Assembly: GCF_036785885.1 (NCBI RefSeq)
Contig: NC_092330.1
Location: 11,380,525 to 11,444,524 of the forward strand
DNA length: 64,000 nt
Direction of reading: 5' to 3'
Source of the DNA: Coffea arabica
Lineage: Eukaryota > Streptophyta > Magnoliopsida > Gentianales > Rubiaceae
Position 1 is the first letter of the stretch. Every line of letters begins with the position of its first letter. The notes under the pieces were generated by a model. It did no database searches and was not told the origin of the DNA. It was given only the letters and a program-made list of their open reading frames with translations. The position numbers and the translations under genes were made by a program. This document shows, in pieces, positions 48,026 to 60,307 of the stretch.

Positions 48026-49252
48026 ATGGAAGGCACCCGAATTGGTCGAGGCCGTGGACGCAGGGGTAGGCAACCCACACCGGTTAGGGGTACGGGGGAA
48101 ACCTCTACTGGACCCAATCTGGAACCGCAAGTAAACCCTAATGTACAAATAGCTGCTGCTATGCAGCAAATGACAGACTTACTAGCACAAGCAGTGCAAC
48201 AGCAGGGCCAAAACCCAAACCTTAACCCCGGAAACCCTGGTAACCATATCGAGAGCGAAGACAGAGCTCTCGAACGATTCCAAAAGTTCGCTCCGCCAAA
48301 GTTTGTTGGGGGACCCGACCCAGACGTTGCCGAAAGATGGCTTGAAAAGATGGTGGACATATTTGCAGCCCTACACTACCCTGACGAACGGCAAGTAACT
48401 TTTGCCGTGTTTCAGCTTGAGGGGGCAGCCCGTTCCTTGTGGAACGTAATTAGGCAAAAATGGGAAAGAGAGCAGACACCCAGGACTTGGGTGAATTTCA
48501 TCAGAGAGTTCAATGCGAAGTTTTTCCCTCCTCTAGTTCAGGAGAGGAAGGAAGACGAGTTCATTCGACTCCGCCAAGGAGCTCAAACTGTGGCGGAATA
48601 TGAGAGCCAATTCACCCGCCTATCTAAATTCGCGCCCGAACTCATCATGACCGAGCAACGAAGAATACGGCGATTTGTCCAGGGCCTGAACGTAGAAATC
48701 CAGAAGGACCTCGCGGCAGCCCAAATTAACGGCCTCAGCGAAGCAGTGGAGAAGGCACAACGAGTAGAGAATGCTAGGCTCCAGGTGAAAAACTTTCAGG
48801 CGAAAAAGAGAGGATTTTCTGGAAGTAGTTCGGGGCAAGAGGATGAAAATACCCCTCCCAAGTTTGGACGAGGAACGGGAGGAGTAAGGATGAAGGGAGT
48901 GTCACAAGAGAGCCCATCGAGAGGAGGCTCGGTTTCTGTAGCACGCGGACCCTGCGGGTATTGCGAAAAATTAAACCACTCGGAGGACAATTGCTGGAGA
49001 AAAGGAGGAAAATGCTTGCTCTGTAGGAGTGCCGAACATCAAATTGCTAACTGTCCAACTCGCCTGCGCGAGCGGCAAGGGACTCTGCCACCAACCACGA
49101 CCAACCCTGCCCAGCCGAAGGGAGACAAGGATGGATCGAAAGTGTTTTCTTGGGTGTACTCCTTGGAACAACATCAAGTCTTTGACCCCTTAGAGGACGT
49201 GGAAGGTAATAATTTACTGAACCTGGCCAGTGAAGGGGTACCGATCTGTTAG
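48026..49252 (+). CDS. TR-GAG Gag protein
   Basis: A 408-residue Gag. The ATG at 48026 gives MEGTRIGRGRGR, matching the [12 protein letters not shown] start of the Ty3 Gag. The retrotransposon Gag domain is at about 85-220, with blocks FQLEGAARSLW, FNAKFFPP and RLSKFAPEL. CCHC knuckles are at about 310-323 (CGYCEKLNHSEDNC) and 330-343 (CLLCRSAEHQIANC), which bind RNA during packaging. The frame is open and ends about 80 bp before the 3' LTR, with no protease or polymerase after it. The overlapping 140-codon minus-strand frame is a shadow. Confidence 0.88.
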   Translation: MEGTRIGRGRGRRGRQPTPVRGTGETSTGPNLEPQVNPNVQIAAAMQQMTDLLAQAVQQQGQNPNLNPGNPGNHIESEDRALERFQKFAPPKFVGGPDPDVAERWLEKMVDIFAALHYPDERQVTFAVFQLEGAARSLWNVIRQKWEREQTPRTWVNFIREFNAKFFPPLVQERKEDEFIRLRQGAQTVAEYESQFTRLSKFAPELIMTEQRRIRRFVQGLNVEIQKDLAAAQINGLSEAVEKAQRVENARLQVKNFQAKKRGFSGSSSGQEDENTPPKFGRGTGGVRMKGVSQESPSRGGSVSVARGPCGYCEKLNHSEDNCWRKGGKCLLCRSAEHQIANCPTRLRERQGTLPPTTTNPAQPKGDKDGSKVFSWVYSLEQHQVFDPLEDVEGNNLLNLASEGVPIC

Positions 49253-49297
49253 CTAAGTATAGTGCTGAATTTAATCCCGGAGTAATCAATGATAAGG

Positions 49298-49333
49298 AAT
49301 TTCGAGGACGAAATTCTTTTAAGGGGGAGAGAG
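49298..49333 (+). promoter_or_regulatory. Hairpin plus polypurine tract before 3' LTR
   Basis: The same AATTTCG-AGGA-CGAAATT hairpin (49298-49315) and AAGGGGGAGAGAG tract (49321-49333) as in the Ty3 array. Here the hairpin is noncoding, so its retention suggests an RNA or DNA role. Confidence 0.7.
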
Positions 49334-52186
49334 TGTGAGAACCCGTAAAAAAAAAACCCTAATCTTTTCCGAGGGTTTTATTTCCTTTAATAGCATGTTT
49401 TCTGCATTTCCTGGCTTAGGAATTTTTTTCCTGAGGAATTTTTATGAGTAATTATAGTTTTAGATGATTTTTCTAGTATTGGTGAGTTTTTGAAAAATTA
49501 AGGATAAATAATGGACGTGGGACCCACTAGTGCGAAAAGTTCAGAAAAATGCAGCCAATAAGGTTAAATTCCGGATACTGTGTAAAATTTATCGGGTGTT
49601 AAGAGATAAGTAGAGTGTGAGATATGATTGATGTGAGAGAGAAAAGAAAGGATACGAATGCATTTATTGTAGTGCCACATGTCCCCATGTTATTGGTTAG
49701 GACTTAAGACAACTATTCATACTTTTGACTATTTTTGACTAAGTGTTAAATATCTTCAAAATTCACTAAAATTCCCTCATTCTTTCTTCACCATAGCCGG
49801 CCCTCTCAAGCTTAAGAAAGGAAGAAACCTTTTCAACTTCTTGATTTCTTCTTGCTTCAATCCAACAACTCAACCATTTACACTTGGTTTACTCCATAAA
49901 ATCCTCCTAGTTGGTGTTAGTAAGTGGCCTAGTGAAGTTTGTTTGAAGAGCTAAGGTGTCCAACATCTTCCTTTCCCTTGTTTACTCGGTAAGTGGTGAT
50001 TGACTACCCTCCTATACCTTATGAAGCTTAAGTTATGCTTATTAGTGATTAAAGTACTGAAATTTCTGGTTTTTATCTTGGTTTGAAGTGATTTGGCGAA
50101 GTTTTTATTTTATTGATGATTTTTCTGGTTTAATTGGATTATGATGGTGTGGTTGTTTATGATGATTGGTAATGGTCTATATAGACTCTAGTAGGTGCAA
50201 ATTATGGGTAATTGCAATCAATTTTGAGTTTTGATTGAATTGTGAAAAGTTAGGGTTCATAAACCCCTAATTCTATCCGGTTTTAGATCATAGGGTTAGA
50301 GGCCGAATTGGACTTTGTTCAAAACATGAAAGTTGTAGGTATTGATGAGTTTGAAGTGCCTACAAAATTTCAGGTCATTTAGATTTGTGTAGAGTGAGTT
50401 ATGTCGATTTTACTGTTGCTGGTCTGGGTTGCTCAGAATGTGAAAACTGCGCTTGTAATCGTTTGTTTTGACTGGAATTGGTTTGGATTTTGAAGTTGGT
50501 GTCTTCTGATGAAATGTATCTGGATGTCTTAGCTAACATATTCCTTTGGAATTTCGGCATTTGGACCTGTATAGACTGAGTTGTGTTCATTACAGCATAG
50601 TGCGATTTGGGAACCTGCAATTTCGGTTCTGGTTTGGTAATCTATTTTTTTTGACCTAGTTTTGCTAGGATTTGGACTGAGTGGCCTTCTACATTGTTGT
50701 AGCCCTGTCTTTTAGCTTCGAGATGGTGGGTCTTATACCCTCATCCGATAAGCATAGCGTATTTTGTGTCATTACCGCAAAAGTATGACGAAAACTGTTT
50801 TTTTGTTAAGGCCTAAGCTAAGCCATTTCTTAATTTCTGGATTGCCTATGGTGCTTGTTTATGTATATGAAACCCTATTGGGTTGTGATTGGCATTGATT
50901 CATGACTCGTTATCGAGTCTCATTGTAATTGTTTACTTGTTCTAGGAGGTAACGTTGGTGCACGACGTTCGTTTAACGGCGGTGCATGAAGTATCACTTA
51001 CGTGATTGGTGAGTATACTACTCACTGAAATGTTCTAATGTGGCTTTGCTATATGTGGTTGTGTTGCCTTGAAGGCTTATTTGGATATTGTAATTGATTA
51101 AGGTGAGGGTGTACTTGATCGCCCTCACCCCTTTGGATAGTATCACTGAATGTCTACTGTTTCACTGTCTTACTGAACTTGATATATGAGTTATTGCATT
51201 CCATTTCATGGAAACTGATTTGGTGTTGTTTGGACAAATGTCCAACGACCTTACTGTATTGCTGAGCTCAACCTCGTTGGTGGTCAACTGAATCGAGCCG
51301 GCGAGGGCTTGGTCGTGAAAATTGACTTGCCACGGGGACTGTACTGGGGAACCTTGTAGTAATGAGACTCTTGGTTCCGGTATACTCGAGTATTACCAAA
51401 AGCTACTGAATTGGAGTGCGGGCCCGGTTGGGGTATGTTGGGTGGAAGGAATGGAAGTGAAGTGAGGTCTACGGTCGTGTATTCTTAAACATTGACGGAG
51501 GGTCAATGAGGTTGGATCAAGATTGCAAGCGTGGAAATGGACTCTTGAGAGCCGTCCGTATCCTTTCACTGATTTGATTTACTTCTTATTTGCATACTTG
51601 AACTGAACGGTTACACTTATGTGATTTTAGATGCCTATGTGGTAGTAACTCACTGAGCTTTAGCTCACTCCGTTCCATTTGTTTTCCTTACAGGAAAATG
51701 ACTATTTTGGGAAATGTTGTGCTAGTTGGTTGCCAAGTTGAGCTTGTAAATGTATTTTTGAATAGCTCCTTGAGAGTGAAAACCCTAAGTGTTTCGTTTC
51801 CCCCCAATATTGGTTTGTAATTGGCTATTTGCACATGTATGGACTAGTTGGACATTTTGGTATGCCGTTTGGCTTGTAAACGTTGTATTTCAATGTACAT
51901 ATGTTTGGTTGAATTTCGGATCAACTCGTATTTCAAACGGCAAACGAAAAATTTTGGCTACTCTCGGCCTAGTATCTGGATTCTGACGTGGCCGGTACTG
52001 TTCATCATCGGCTTCATTTTTTTTCATTTTTTTTAATTTCTTTTTGTGATTTTGACTTGTTTACACGCGTGGGTATGTTCCGGAACGTAGTAGATCGACG
52101 TGAACTGATCCGTAGTCCTGGCGAGAGCTGGGCAGACAGTCCGCTAGCCCCTTCGGTTCGCCTTAGGGGAAAGTGGGGCTGTTACA
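49334..52186 (+). mobile_element. TR-GAG 3' LTR (2853 bp)
   Basis: Partner of the LTR at 44470, ending GGGGCTGTTACA, followed by the GCTTG duplication. Candidate splice sites and hairpins are repeated. Confidence 0.88.
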
Positions 52187-52301
52187 GCTTGGGCAAAAAG
52201 TGAGGGGAGGAAAAGAAAGAAAGCTTCAGGCCAGGGGGAGAGTGAAAAGCAAGGAGGAAAGAAAGCAAACCAGGGAAGAAAAAAATGGTGGCGGATGAGT
52301 A
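52187..52301 (+). repeat. Tat-type LTR, second piece
   Basis: 115 bp of A/G-rich sequence between the TR-GAG and LTR E. It starts with GCTTG and ends with GAGTA, the duplications of the two insertions. Confidence 0.65.
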
Positions 52302-55300
52302 TGTGATGACCCCACCTCCCCCTAAGGCGTACCCCAAGGTTTAGCGGACCGCCTGCCCAATTTTCGCCAGGACTCACTCACTCACTTCAACTCAAATAGG
52401 GTACAACCTCAAGAATAAAAGAAATAACAGTTACCTAGTTTGAAAAGGACAATTACATTCATTTCCGTCTCAAACATCCATACAACCCAAATACATCAAA
52501 AGATTGGAGTTCTACATACATTCAACCCTAATCGACCGGCTAGTGCGAGTATAATTACAAAATTAAAAAAAAAACTAGACTATGCTAGTCTGTACAAGTC
52601 TCACACCTCGCTCGTACCTCCTGTAAGGAAAACAAATGGGTTGGAATGAGCTAAAGGCCTAGTGAGGTTCCAAATAGCAAGTTGATCATTATTTCAAAGT
52701 GAAAGTATTGGAATAGGAAAATAGCGAGTATAACAAGTCACGAAAATGAGCAATAACACTTCAAGTAGCAAAATCTCAAAATGAAAGAGTGTAAAGTGTT
52801 TTTTCAAAAGAAACAATAATCCAATAAGCAATAATCATTTCAAAGTATAAGGATACGGATGGCTCTCAGGAGCCAAGTTCCCATTGCTTCACCAGAGCTT
52901 GATCAAGTAGTAGTTGACACTCCGTCAACTTTCAAGTAAAGTAACCAGTCTAGTAGAGCACCACTTAGTTACAATCTCCGTCCACCATCCAAACCCCCTA
53001 TTGGACCTAAAAGCCTCAATAAACACTGATGGTATTACTCGAGCATACCAATTAGTCGAGGAGATTACACTCTACTCGACAACATTAGATACCCATGGTT
53101 CGTTATCTAATCGACCAAACCCTTGCCGGCTCGACTCGATTAACTAGCCAGTAGGGTTTGGGGTCCCCAAGAAGTCGATGAGATAACATCTCCAATTGAC
53201 CGAATCAAGATTAAATTACGGAGACGGGAATGAGGGGCACCTCCCACTCGGATTGAGTGTGGTACATGCTGCCGCTCCACACTTACAAGTCAAGTACAAG
53301 TTTATCAAGTCAATTGCAACAATAAACAAGTATATATCACATTAGAGCAAGTGCGATAAAGTACACCTTTGCCCGACCATACCAATCACATATCATTTGA
53401 TCACATTGGTCAAGTATTGAAAACAAGTGCCAAGTTCAATCAGGTATTTGGAAACACTCACCAAAGATGTAGTGCTTCTACAGATTACTTTCAGGTATTA
53501 CTCCTTGTTGGGAGTCCAAATCTGCGATAAAACATCGTTTAAGAACTTTGAAATCACTAAGGTTCAAAATTTAAACGTTTCATTTAACAAGAATCAAGTG
53601 ATTGAAACTCATTTGGAGAATATTAGTAAAACTCATGCTCGCTCTTAAAAACTTTGAAACTTTGAAACAATTAAACTTTGAAATCACCATTTGAGTCGAA
53701 GAGACGAGGAAAACATATTTCTATTAGTCATTACTTTCATTTTTCCAAGAGTACAAGTTTCGGCCGAATTCTATCTTACATACCTCCATGAAATAGGACT
53801 TGAATAACCCAGACAATTCAACTCCAACTCTTCGCCCAAACTATAAGTGCACACATCTAGTTCTCAAATGAAAATTTGGATAGCACGCCCTTTGTATTTA
53901 CCTATTTTTCAGCCATTTATGGCTTCATTATTTTTTGCAGATCAGCCCCGAAGTCATACACAAGCAATGTTATCGTCATAGCTCTTCAATTAGGCTCCAA
54001 AATCATCCAATTATAACACAAGCCTAATAATACAACCAGAAATCAGTTTTGAAGACAAATGGCTAAACAGCAGATTTGACATCTTATAGCATTTTGGTCA
54101 CAACTGGAGCTACGTTTGTTAGATTCGGGTACAATTTATAAGGTTTCGAAACTAAGACAAAGGGTTACAACTTTCATGAAGACAAGTCAACCCAATTCAC
54201 ATTTGATCCAGGTCGAATTTACAGATTACAGAACCAGAATTTCAATGTCAGTCTGGTTGTCAGCACTAGATTTGAATGACAATAACTCGAACTACAAAAT
54301 TCTGATTTAGGCGTTTTTAGAAGCGTTGGAAAGATGAAACATAGGGGTAAAATTTTCATGTTTTGACCGAAGACTGATTTGATACGGATCAAAGTGAAAA
54401 ATGAAGCCAAAAATGTGAAATCTCAAAACTGTCCGCAAAACAATACATTTGGTAGTCAAGGATATTTTTGTTATATCACATACTACAGTGCTCTGATTGA
54501 GCTGAAATTTTACATGCGGCTATATAACACCATTTGCTACAACTTTCATGTTTGGGCCTAAGCTTGATTCGGCCTCTAACATGGACGAATTAAACAGTTC
54601 AGAAGCAGGACAGTTTAAATCTTAAAGCTTGAAATTTGATGAATTCAAGGTTTAAAATTCTCATTCATGTCTTGAACCACTATCCCAACTCCCTATCCAA
54701 GCTTATAAATATCATATGCTATATAAACAACAAGAAATACAACTGAACAACTTAAACCCTAACTCAAAAATCCACCACATCCATCAAAACTACTTAAATA
54801 ACCATCCTTAGCCAAGAGTATGAGTTGCTAGCCAAACTTAAACAAGATTAAGGGACAGAAATAGAAAAGACAGCCATAATACCTCACCAAAATGCTTGTA
54901 AAAGAAATCCACAATCTTTCCTTCTAAAACTTTGCCACACAAAACTTTAATCTTCCCTAAAGAGCAACTTATATGGTGTGGTTTGCAAGATTTGTGGTTG
55001 GAGTTCAAGATTGAAGCAAGAAAGGATGGTGCAAGATGAAGTCTTTCCTCTCTTCTCTCTTCCTCAAGAATTCGGCCAAGCAAGGAAAGAAATGAAGAAA
55101 ATTGGGTCAAATTGTTGTTTTAGGAAAGTTAAAACAAGTTGGTCAAAGTCCAACTTCCATAGGTGTTATGACACTTGTTTTTTTTCTAGAATTTTCTCTC
55201 ATTTCTTTTGGTCAAATATTGTGGTTGATTTATGAGATATTTTTAGGGTTAATTAGCTGAAAGAATGTAAGAAGATTAAGGTAATAAAATAGTGGTCAAA

Positions 55301-55673
55301 TGGTGTACTCACTCGATAACAAACGGTACACTTCGGTTCACACCGTTTTTTCTTAATTCGCACGTACTAGGGTTTTCACTCATAATTCACTAACTTATTA
55401 TTATTACTACTAATCATACACTTTTTCTCATCTAAAAACTCACTCTTAACCACCAAATTTAGTACACACTCCATACCGAGTAATCACACTACCGAAAGAC
55501 GTAAAAACCCTAGTTTACTCTAACGATGAAAGTAAAGGGGAAACTCTTCATTCTATTCTTTATTCCAACTATTGAGAGAGTAAATAAGTAGTAAATATAT
55601 TATAAAGTAATTTTATCAAAATAAGAAGGCATTTTAAGAAAATAGAAGCGAATTTTCTAGTCATCACAGAGTA
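52297..55673 (-). mobile_element. Solo LTR E, Ty3 (Tekay-like), - strand
   Basis: LTR 52302-55668 (3367 bp), with GAGTA at 52297-52301 and 55669-55673. On the minus strand it runs from TGTGATGACTAG to GGGGTCATCACA. No internal region, so a solo LTR. Candidate intron on the minus strand: 53461 down to 52621. Hairpins AGTTGAC-ACTCC-GTCAACT (52912-52930) and GGCTC-TCAG-GAGCC (52861-52874). Frames of 60-90 codons inside are not supported as genes. Confidence 0.88.
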
Positions 55674-56363
55674 GGGAAAAAGCAAGGAAAAGAAAGAAAA
55701 GAGACGAAGAGGGGAGAGAATCTGAAGGAGCAAGAAGAGAACTAGAGGAGGCGGCTGCCCAAAGAAAAGGAAAGAAAAAACAACGAAAGTGAGAAGAAAA
55801 TAGAGAGAAAAAAGTGCAGCAAATTTTAACAAGAAACTGAGCCAGGGTTGAATATTGGGGGAATTTTTGGTTCCTTTTTCGATCTCTGTGGAGCATCTCA
55901 GAGGAAATAATGATTTCTGGTGGGTCTATGATGATCAAGGAGAAACTTTTGTGCTGAAATTTTCTTCAGAAAATCGCTGCAACGTCTTCATAGGAGCGGC
56001 CAATTCTTCTGCTCTCGTCATTCTTGAAGATCTGAAGCAGGAAGCTCCTGCTTTGGCACCAGTGATTTAGGCGCTTGTTTTGAGTTTTGTTCCCATTGAT
56101 TCAATCCCCAATCACTCAACGGTAATGACAGTTCCCTTTATAGTTGATTTAGAATCTTTCATGAAATTTTAAAATCATTAGATGGGTTTCTTCTTTTCAT
56201 AAGCTGTTTCCTCAAGATTTTTCTGATTTATGATGCATTGAAAAGCTTCGTTTCGTGATTCGAATTCGTCAAGGGATTAGAGGATTTCAACGTTTGATGA
56301 TTTCGTGGTTTGATTGAAATATGCTAGCTATTAATGATTCTGTTGATCTTGGTCCCTAGCTTT
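55669..56363 (+). repeat. Tat-type LTR, third piece
   Basis: A/G-rich to about 55830, then mixed noncoding sequence. A 71-codon frame (55855-56070) has no recognisable domain. Confidence 0.5.
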
Positions 56364-57429
56364 TGATGTTTACAAAACAGTTGGATGATACTAATATCTC
56401 TTCAAGAAATACTTTCAATTATGAAGGAAATCTGATTCAAAGATCAAGGGCATTTGAAAGAGATAAAGGAAGTTGAAAACTGTCAGACGCGACGGCATCG
56501 AACGTTCAATAAACAATACAACTCTTCGGAAGCATGAAGAACTCCATCACCGGACGTCCGAAAGAATTAAGATATTCCCTCTAGCTCACTGTCTGGTTTC
56601 GAATGGAAGTACCAGACGTCCGATAGGATCCTTCAAACTCGATGAAATCTGTCGGACGCTCATAAAGGCAATACCGAACGTCCAATAGAATTGAGATAAT
56701 TTTTCAAACTCTCTGTTTGCTATCGGACGCAAGTATCGGACGTCCGATAGAATCTTTCAAACTCTTTGTCTGCTATCGGAAAGTAGTACCGGACATTCGA
56801 CACTCCCAACGGTAATTGACTCTTCAGCTACTTTCTATCCGTTGGAAGCATTAATGAAGCACTTTCTTGATCTCATATAAATAGAGCATTGTCAGAAACT
56901 TCAAATAACCTTTGCACACTGAAAATACAAAAGATATAGAGTAGTTTTATTGAGAAAACACTCTCCAAGGAAGATTTGTAGTCTTGATGGTGTGAAATTC
57001 ATTGTAAGCTTTTCATTTGTGAGTGAATACTTCAATAGTGTAACTCTGTGAGGGTTGTCCTGAGAGATAGTAAAATTTTCTAACTTGACCAAGTAGAGAT
57101 TGCGGCAAGGAGGAAGTGAGCCTTCTTTTGGACACAAGATTAGTTGTATTTCATCAACTTGAAGAAGCTTGTTTGAATTGATCTACAAGTTCAAGAGGAG
57201 CTTGGTAGTCAATTGGTTTGCAATTATTCCCTTCTTATTTACTTATTGTTATCCTGTGATCTTGAAATTGCTTATTTTTTCTACTTCTCTCAAGTGATTT
57301 TGTTCATTCATTGTGTGATCACTTAGAAAGAGGGTAAATGTCATATTTAACCAAAAAGTGTCCATAACTTGATTAGCTTTATAATCAACCTAATTCACCC
57401 TCCCTTTTGGGTTGTCTTCGATCCTTACA
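56364..57429 (+). mobile_element. Probable Copia-type LTR
   Basis: Starts TGATGTTTACAAAACAG and ends with CCTAATTCACCCTCCC then GATCCTTACA, both familiar from plant Copia LTRs. A TATA-like CATATAAATAG is at about 56874. No internal region follows. A 5-bp duplication is not found; CTAGCT occurs just before (56356-56361) and just after (57441-57446), so the exact ends are uncertain. Confidence 0.55.
56480..56805 (+). repeat. Degenerate ~60-bp tandem repeat with GGACGTCC core
   Basis: Five or so imperfect units carry ACCGGACGTCCGA-like cores, near 56549, 56611, 56673, 56734 and 56788. They are upstream of the TATA-like box in the Copia LTR, as expected of promoter repeats in a U3 region. Confidence 0.6.
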
Positions 57430-58019
57430 GACTCTATCTTCTAGCTACAAGAAACTGGCTTCATTCTTTCTTTCGTTGTTGCATGAGTTCTCCTTTTAAC
57501 AATCAAGAATTTTTGTTCAGATTATGTTAACTAAAATGCGTTGAAATGTCTATTAGTTGTGGATTAATAAAACCCGTGAGTTTTGATTGAGTAGGCATGT
57601 GAATTTCTGTGTTAGATAAGCTGCGAATTTGCAAGGGAAGTTGTAGAGGAACCAGCGAAGAAGAAGAAAGTTTTTCGAAGCATGCATGAAAAGTTTTAAC
57701 CCCTTAATTTTTGTCTAATGCTACAATGGCCTAGAAAACTGGAAAAATTAATCAATCTTTTCCCTTTAAAATATTATTTTTCCTTGGTATACTTTAATGT
57801 GATTTTTGGATAGATTATTCATGAGTTTTGGGATGAAATTTGAAGGTTTAATAATTTTTGATAAATTTATAATTGTTGATTTGGATTTTTGTAAAAATGG
57901 CTTAGATTTGGATAATATTTTTTGTTTGGGGTTTGATGAGAAGGTTTTGATTTATTTTTGTGAATTTTATGATTGGCTTTGATAGGCTTCATCTTAAGTC
58001 CTTAATTTTATTTTATTTT
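57430..58019 (+). repeat. Tat-type LTR, fourth piece
   Basis: T-rich noncoding sequence between the Copia LTR and LTR F. No gene seen. Confidence 0.5.
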
Positions 58020-60307
58020 TGTGACGGCCCCACCTTCCCTTAAGGCGAACCAAAGGGTTCGGCGGACCGCCTGCCCAGCTCTCGCCGGGACTCAGTCATT
58101 CACTACAGTTCTCAAATAAATTACAATATAAGTCTCAAATATACATCAGATGTTCCACAAATTTACATGTTATAAGCGAAGCGGAAACAATTCCCAACTA
58201 TACATAAAATGATTCCAAATCCAAACTGTACAAGATCTATGCCATCCAGTCACGTGAATAAGTACTACAAGCCTTCCTTCGCCACGAGCCCTGTGGAGGG
58301 GAATAAAATAGTTTTTGGGTGAGCTAGAAGCTCAGTGAGTAACTAATAAAAGCAGTCATCAAATCAGTTTCTCAATAGTTCATTTCAATGATGTCATGAA
58401 TTAGTAATCAAATATACGTTTATTGCTCTAGTGAGCTAGTGAAATCATTGCACTTAAACACCCAACGCTCAAATAGATCACTTAACGTTAAACAATAAGG
58501 GGGAGCAACGTTGGTACTCCAGATCATGTCATGAACAATAAACAGGGTGGAGACGTTGGTGTTCAGCACAAGACTCCCCAAGAACTCATTAAAGCCAAAT
58601 CATGTCATGAACTCACATGCAAGCACGCATGATATGCAGTCGAGTAAATAATGCAAGAAACATTTCAAAAGTACTTGGGAAATAGTTGAGGGTCACTCAC
58701 CTCCACGGCTTAGAAACCATCCATCATATATCATTACCTTGCCCGAATCCAAGCCCTAAATCGTAAACTCAAAGCAATCATACATTCTCAAAGTTCGGAC
58801 AGCATTTCCCCATAAATGCTTCATTTTCAACCTACAATATATCACCAATCACACATACGATTAATAAGCAATAAAATATATCCAAATAGGCCACAATATC
58901 CCTCAATCAAAGCTAATTAGAAGCTTAAGAGCCACCATTAGAAAAACCCCCAATTAAACCCTAGAAACCGGAATTCATTCCCTCAAGCGTAAATTTTCCG
59001 CAACGATCGCAGTTAACGTATAAAAGTTCCGTTTAACACCTTTCGGCACAATATCCATAACTGAATCTAACCTTATCGGATTGAAACGAATCTTATGGCA
59101 TTTCAAAGCCAAAACATAAAGCTACATTTCTTATGAAGACCTCCAAAGCCAAATCATGCATTTTCATGGTCAAAAATGGAAATTTCCACGAAAAACAGAA
59201 ATCTGGGCGTGGAACAGGGTTCATGGACAGTCAGGGGTATTTCAGTCATTTCACATGATACAGTACTCGGATCGAGATGAAATTTTGTAGGCAGCTAGTT
59301 AACACCATTTGCTACAACTTGCATGTTTTAACCTAAGCCCGATTCAGCCTCTAATATGCTCGAATAAATCTGGTCAGAACAGGACAAATGTAAACCCTAA
59401 ACCTGGAATTTTGTATCAAACTAGAAATTTTTCGCAACCAACTTCAACTAACATATACAAGCTTCATTTTACACCATTACCAGTCATCATACCATGATCA
59501 AACCATGATCCTCATACAAAACAGAAAAATAACAATAATAAATCAAAATTCATCAAACCTTCACTTCCAACTATAAACAAACCATAATCACACCATATAT
59601 CATCATATTAAACCAATAAAGCCACCAATTGAACATTATCAAAGCTAAAGGAAACGATTCTTAACAACTCACCTCGTAACCTCAAGACAACAAGCAACTT
59701 AAGCACCTTTGCTGCTCAAACCACTTCGCCACTCACCTTAATCCTACCAAGCGAAAGGTTTTTATGGAGCAAATCAAAGTTTTAACGGTTGGTTTGTGAG
59801 ATCAAGGCAAGAAATGGAGGAAACAAGTTGAGAGCTTTCTTTTCTTTTCTTGTTGAGAGGGCTGGCCAAAGGAGCTAAAAATGAAGAAATAAATAGGCCA
59901 AAATTAGCTTTAAAAAGATAAAAATATCTTGGTCAAAAGTCCAAGGATGAATTGAATGGTGACACTTGTCACCTTTTGCTTAAAGCTTATCTCTTTGTCT
60001 CTCTAATACTAATCTCTTAGTACCTTGTAAAATAATATCACTTAATACAAAACTCCAACAAGCTGTCAAAAATTTATCGCATTTACCGCACTAGCGGGTC
60101 CCACGTCTATAATACACTTCAAACTTAATGTGGACTAACTTGTATCAAGGAAATGATTTGAAAACTATATTCCCTTATAAAAATGTATAAGAAATGAATA
60201 TATTGAAGAAAGGTATAAAATTATAGACAAGGAAACAAAATAATATCTCGAAAATATATAAAAATTTTCGGGTTCTCACACTCATCCTTTCGGGGCGTCA
60301 CAATTTT
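58015..60307 (-). mobile_element. Solo LTR F, Ty3 (Tekay-like), - strand
   Basis: LTR 58020-60302 (2283 bp) with ATTTT at 58015-58019 and 60303-60307. Both ends read TGTGACG / CGTCACA. The minus-strand 3' end carries the terminal block with GGCGAGAGCTGGGCAGGCGG. Candidate intron on the minus strand: 58700 down to 58291 (GGAG|GTGAGT to CTCCACAG|G). Noncoding. Confidence 0.87.

Larger units (their letters stand above)
44465..52191 (+). mobile_element. Complete TR-GAG retrotransposon (gag-only, non-autonomous)
   Basis: Element 44470-52186 with target duplications GCTTG at 44465-44469 and 52187-52191. The LTRs are 2852 and 2853 bp and similar throughout, with roughly two to three dozen differences by eye, so insertion was recent. 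The 2012-bp internal region holds a primer site, one gag gene and a polypurine tract, and no pol at all. This is the organisation named TR-GAG in plants. It looks whole and must borrow polymerase and integrase from a related chromovirus; the shared primer site, knuckles and polypurine hairpin suggest a partner like the Ty3 family here. Confidence 0.88.

Noticed and set aside
47938-48360. 140-codon minus-strand frame over the TR-GAG gag start
   Set aside because: Antisense shadow of gag, lies over the Gag N-terminus and has no motif of its own.
55855-56070. 71-codon plus-strand frame with a protein-like composition
   Set aside because: Short, lies in the Tat-type LTR, no domain or neighbour supports it.
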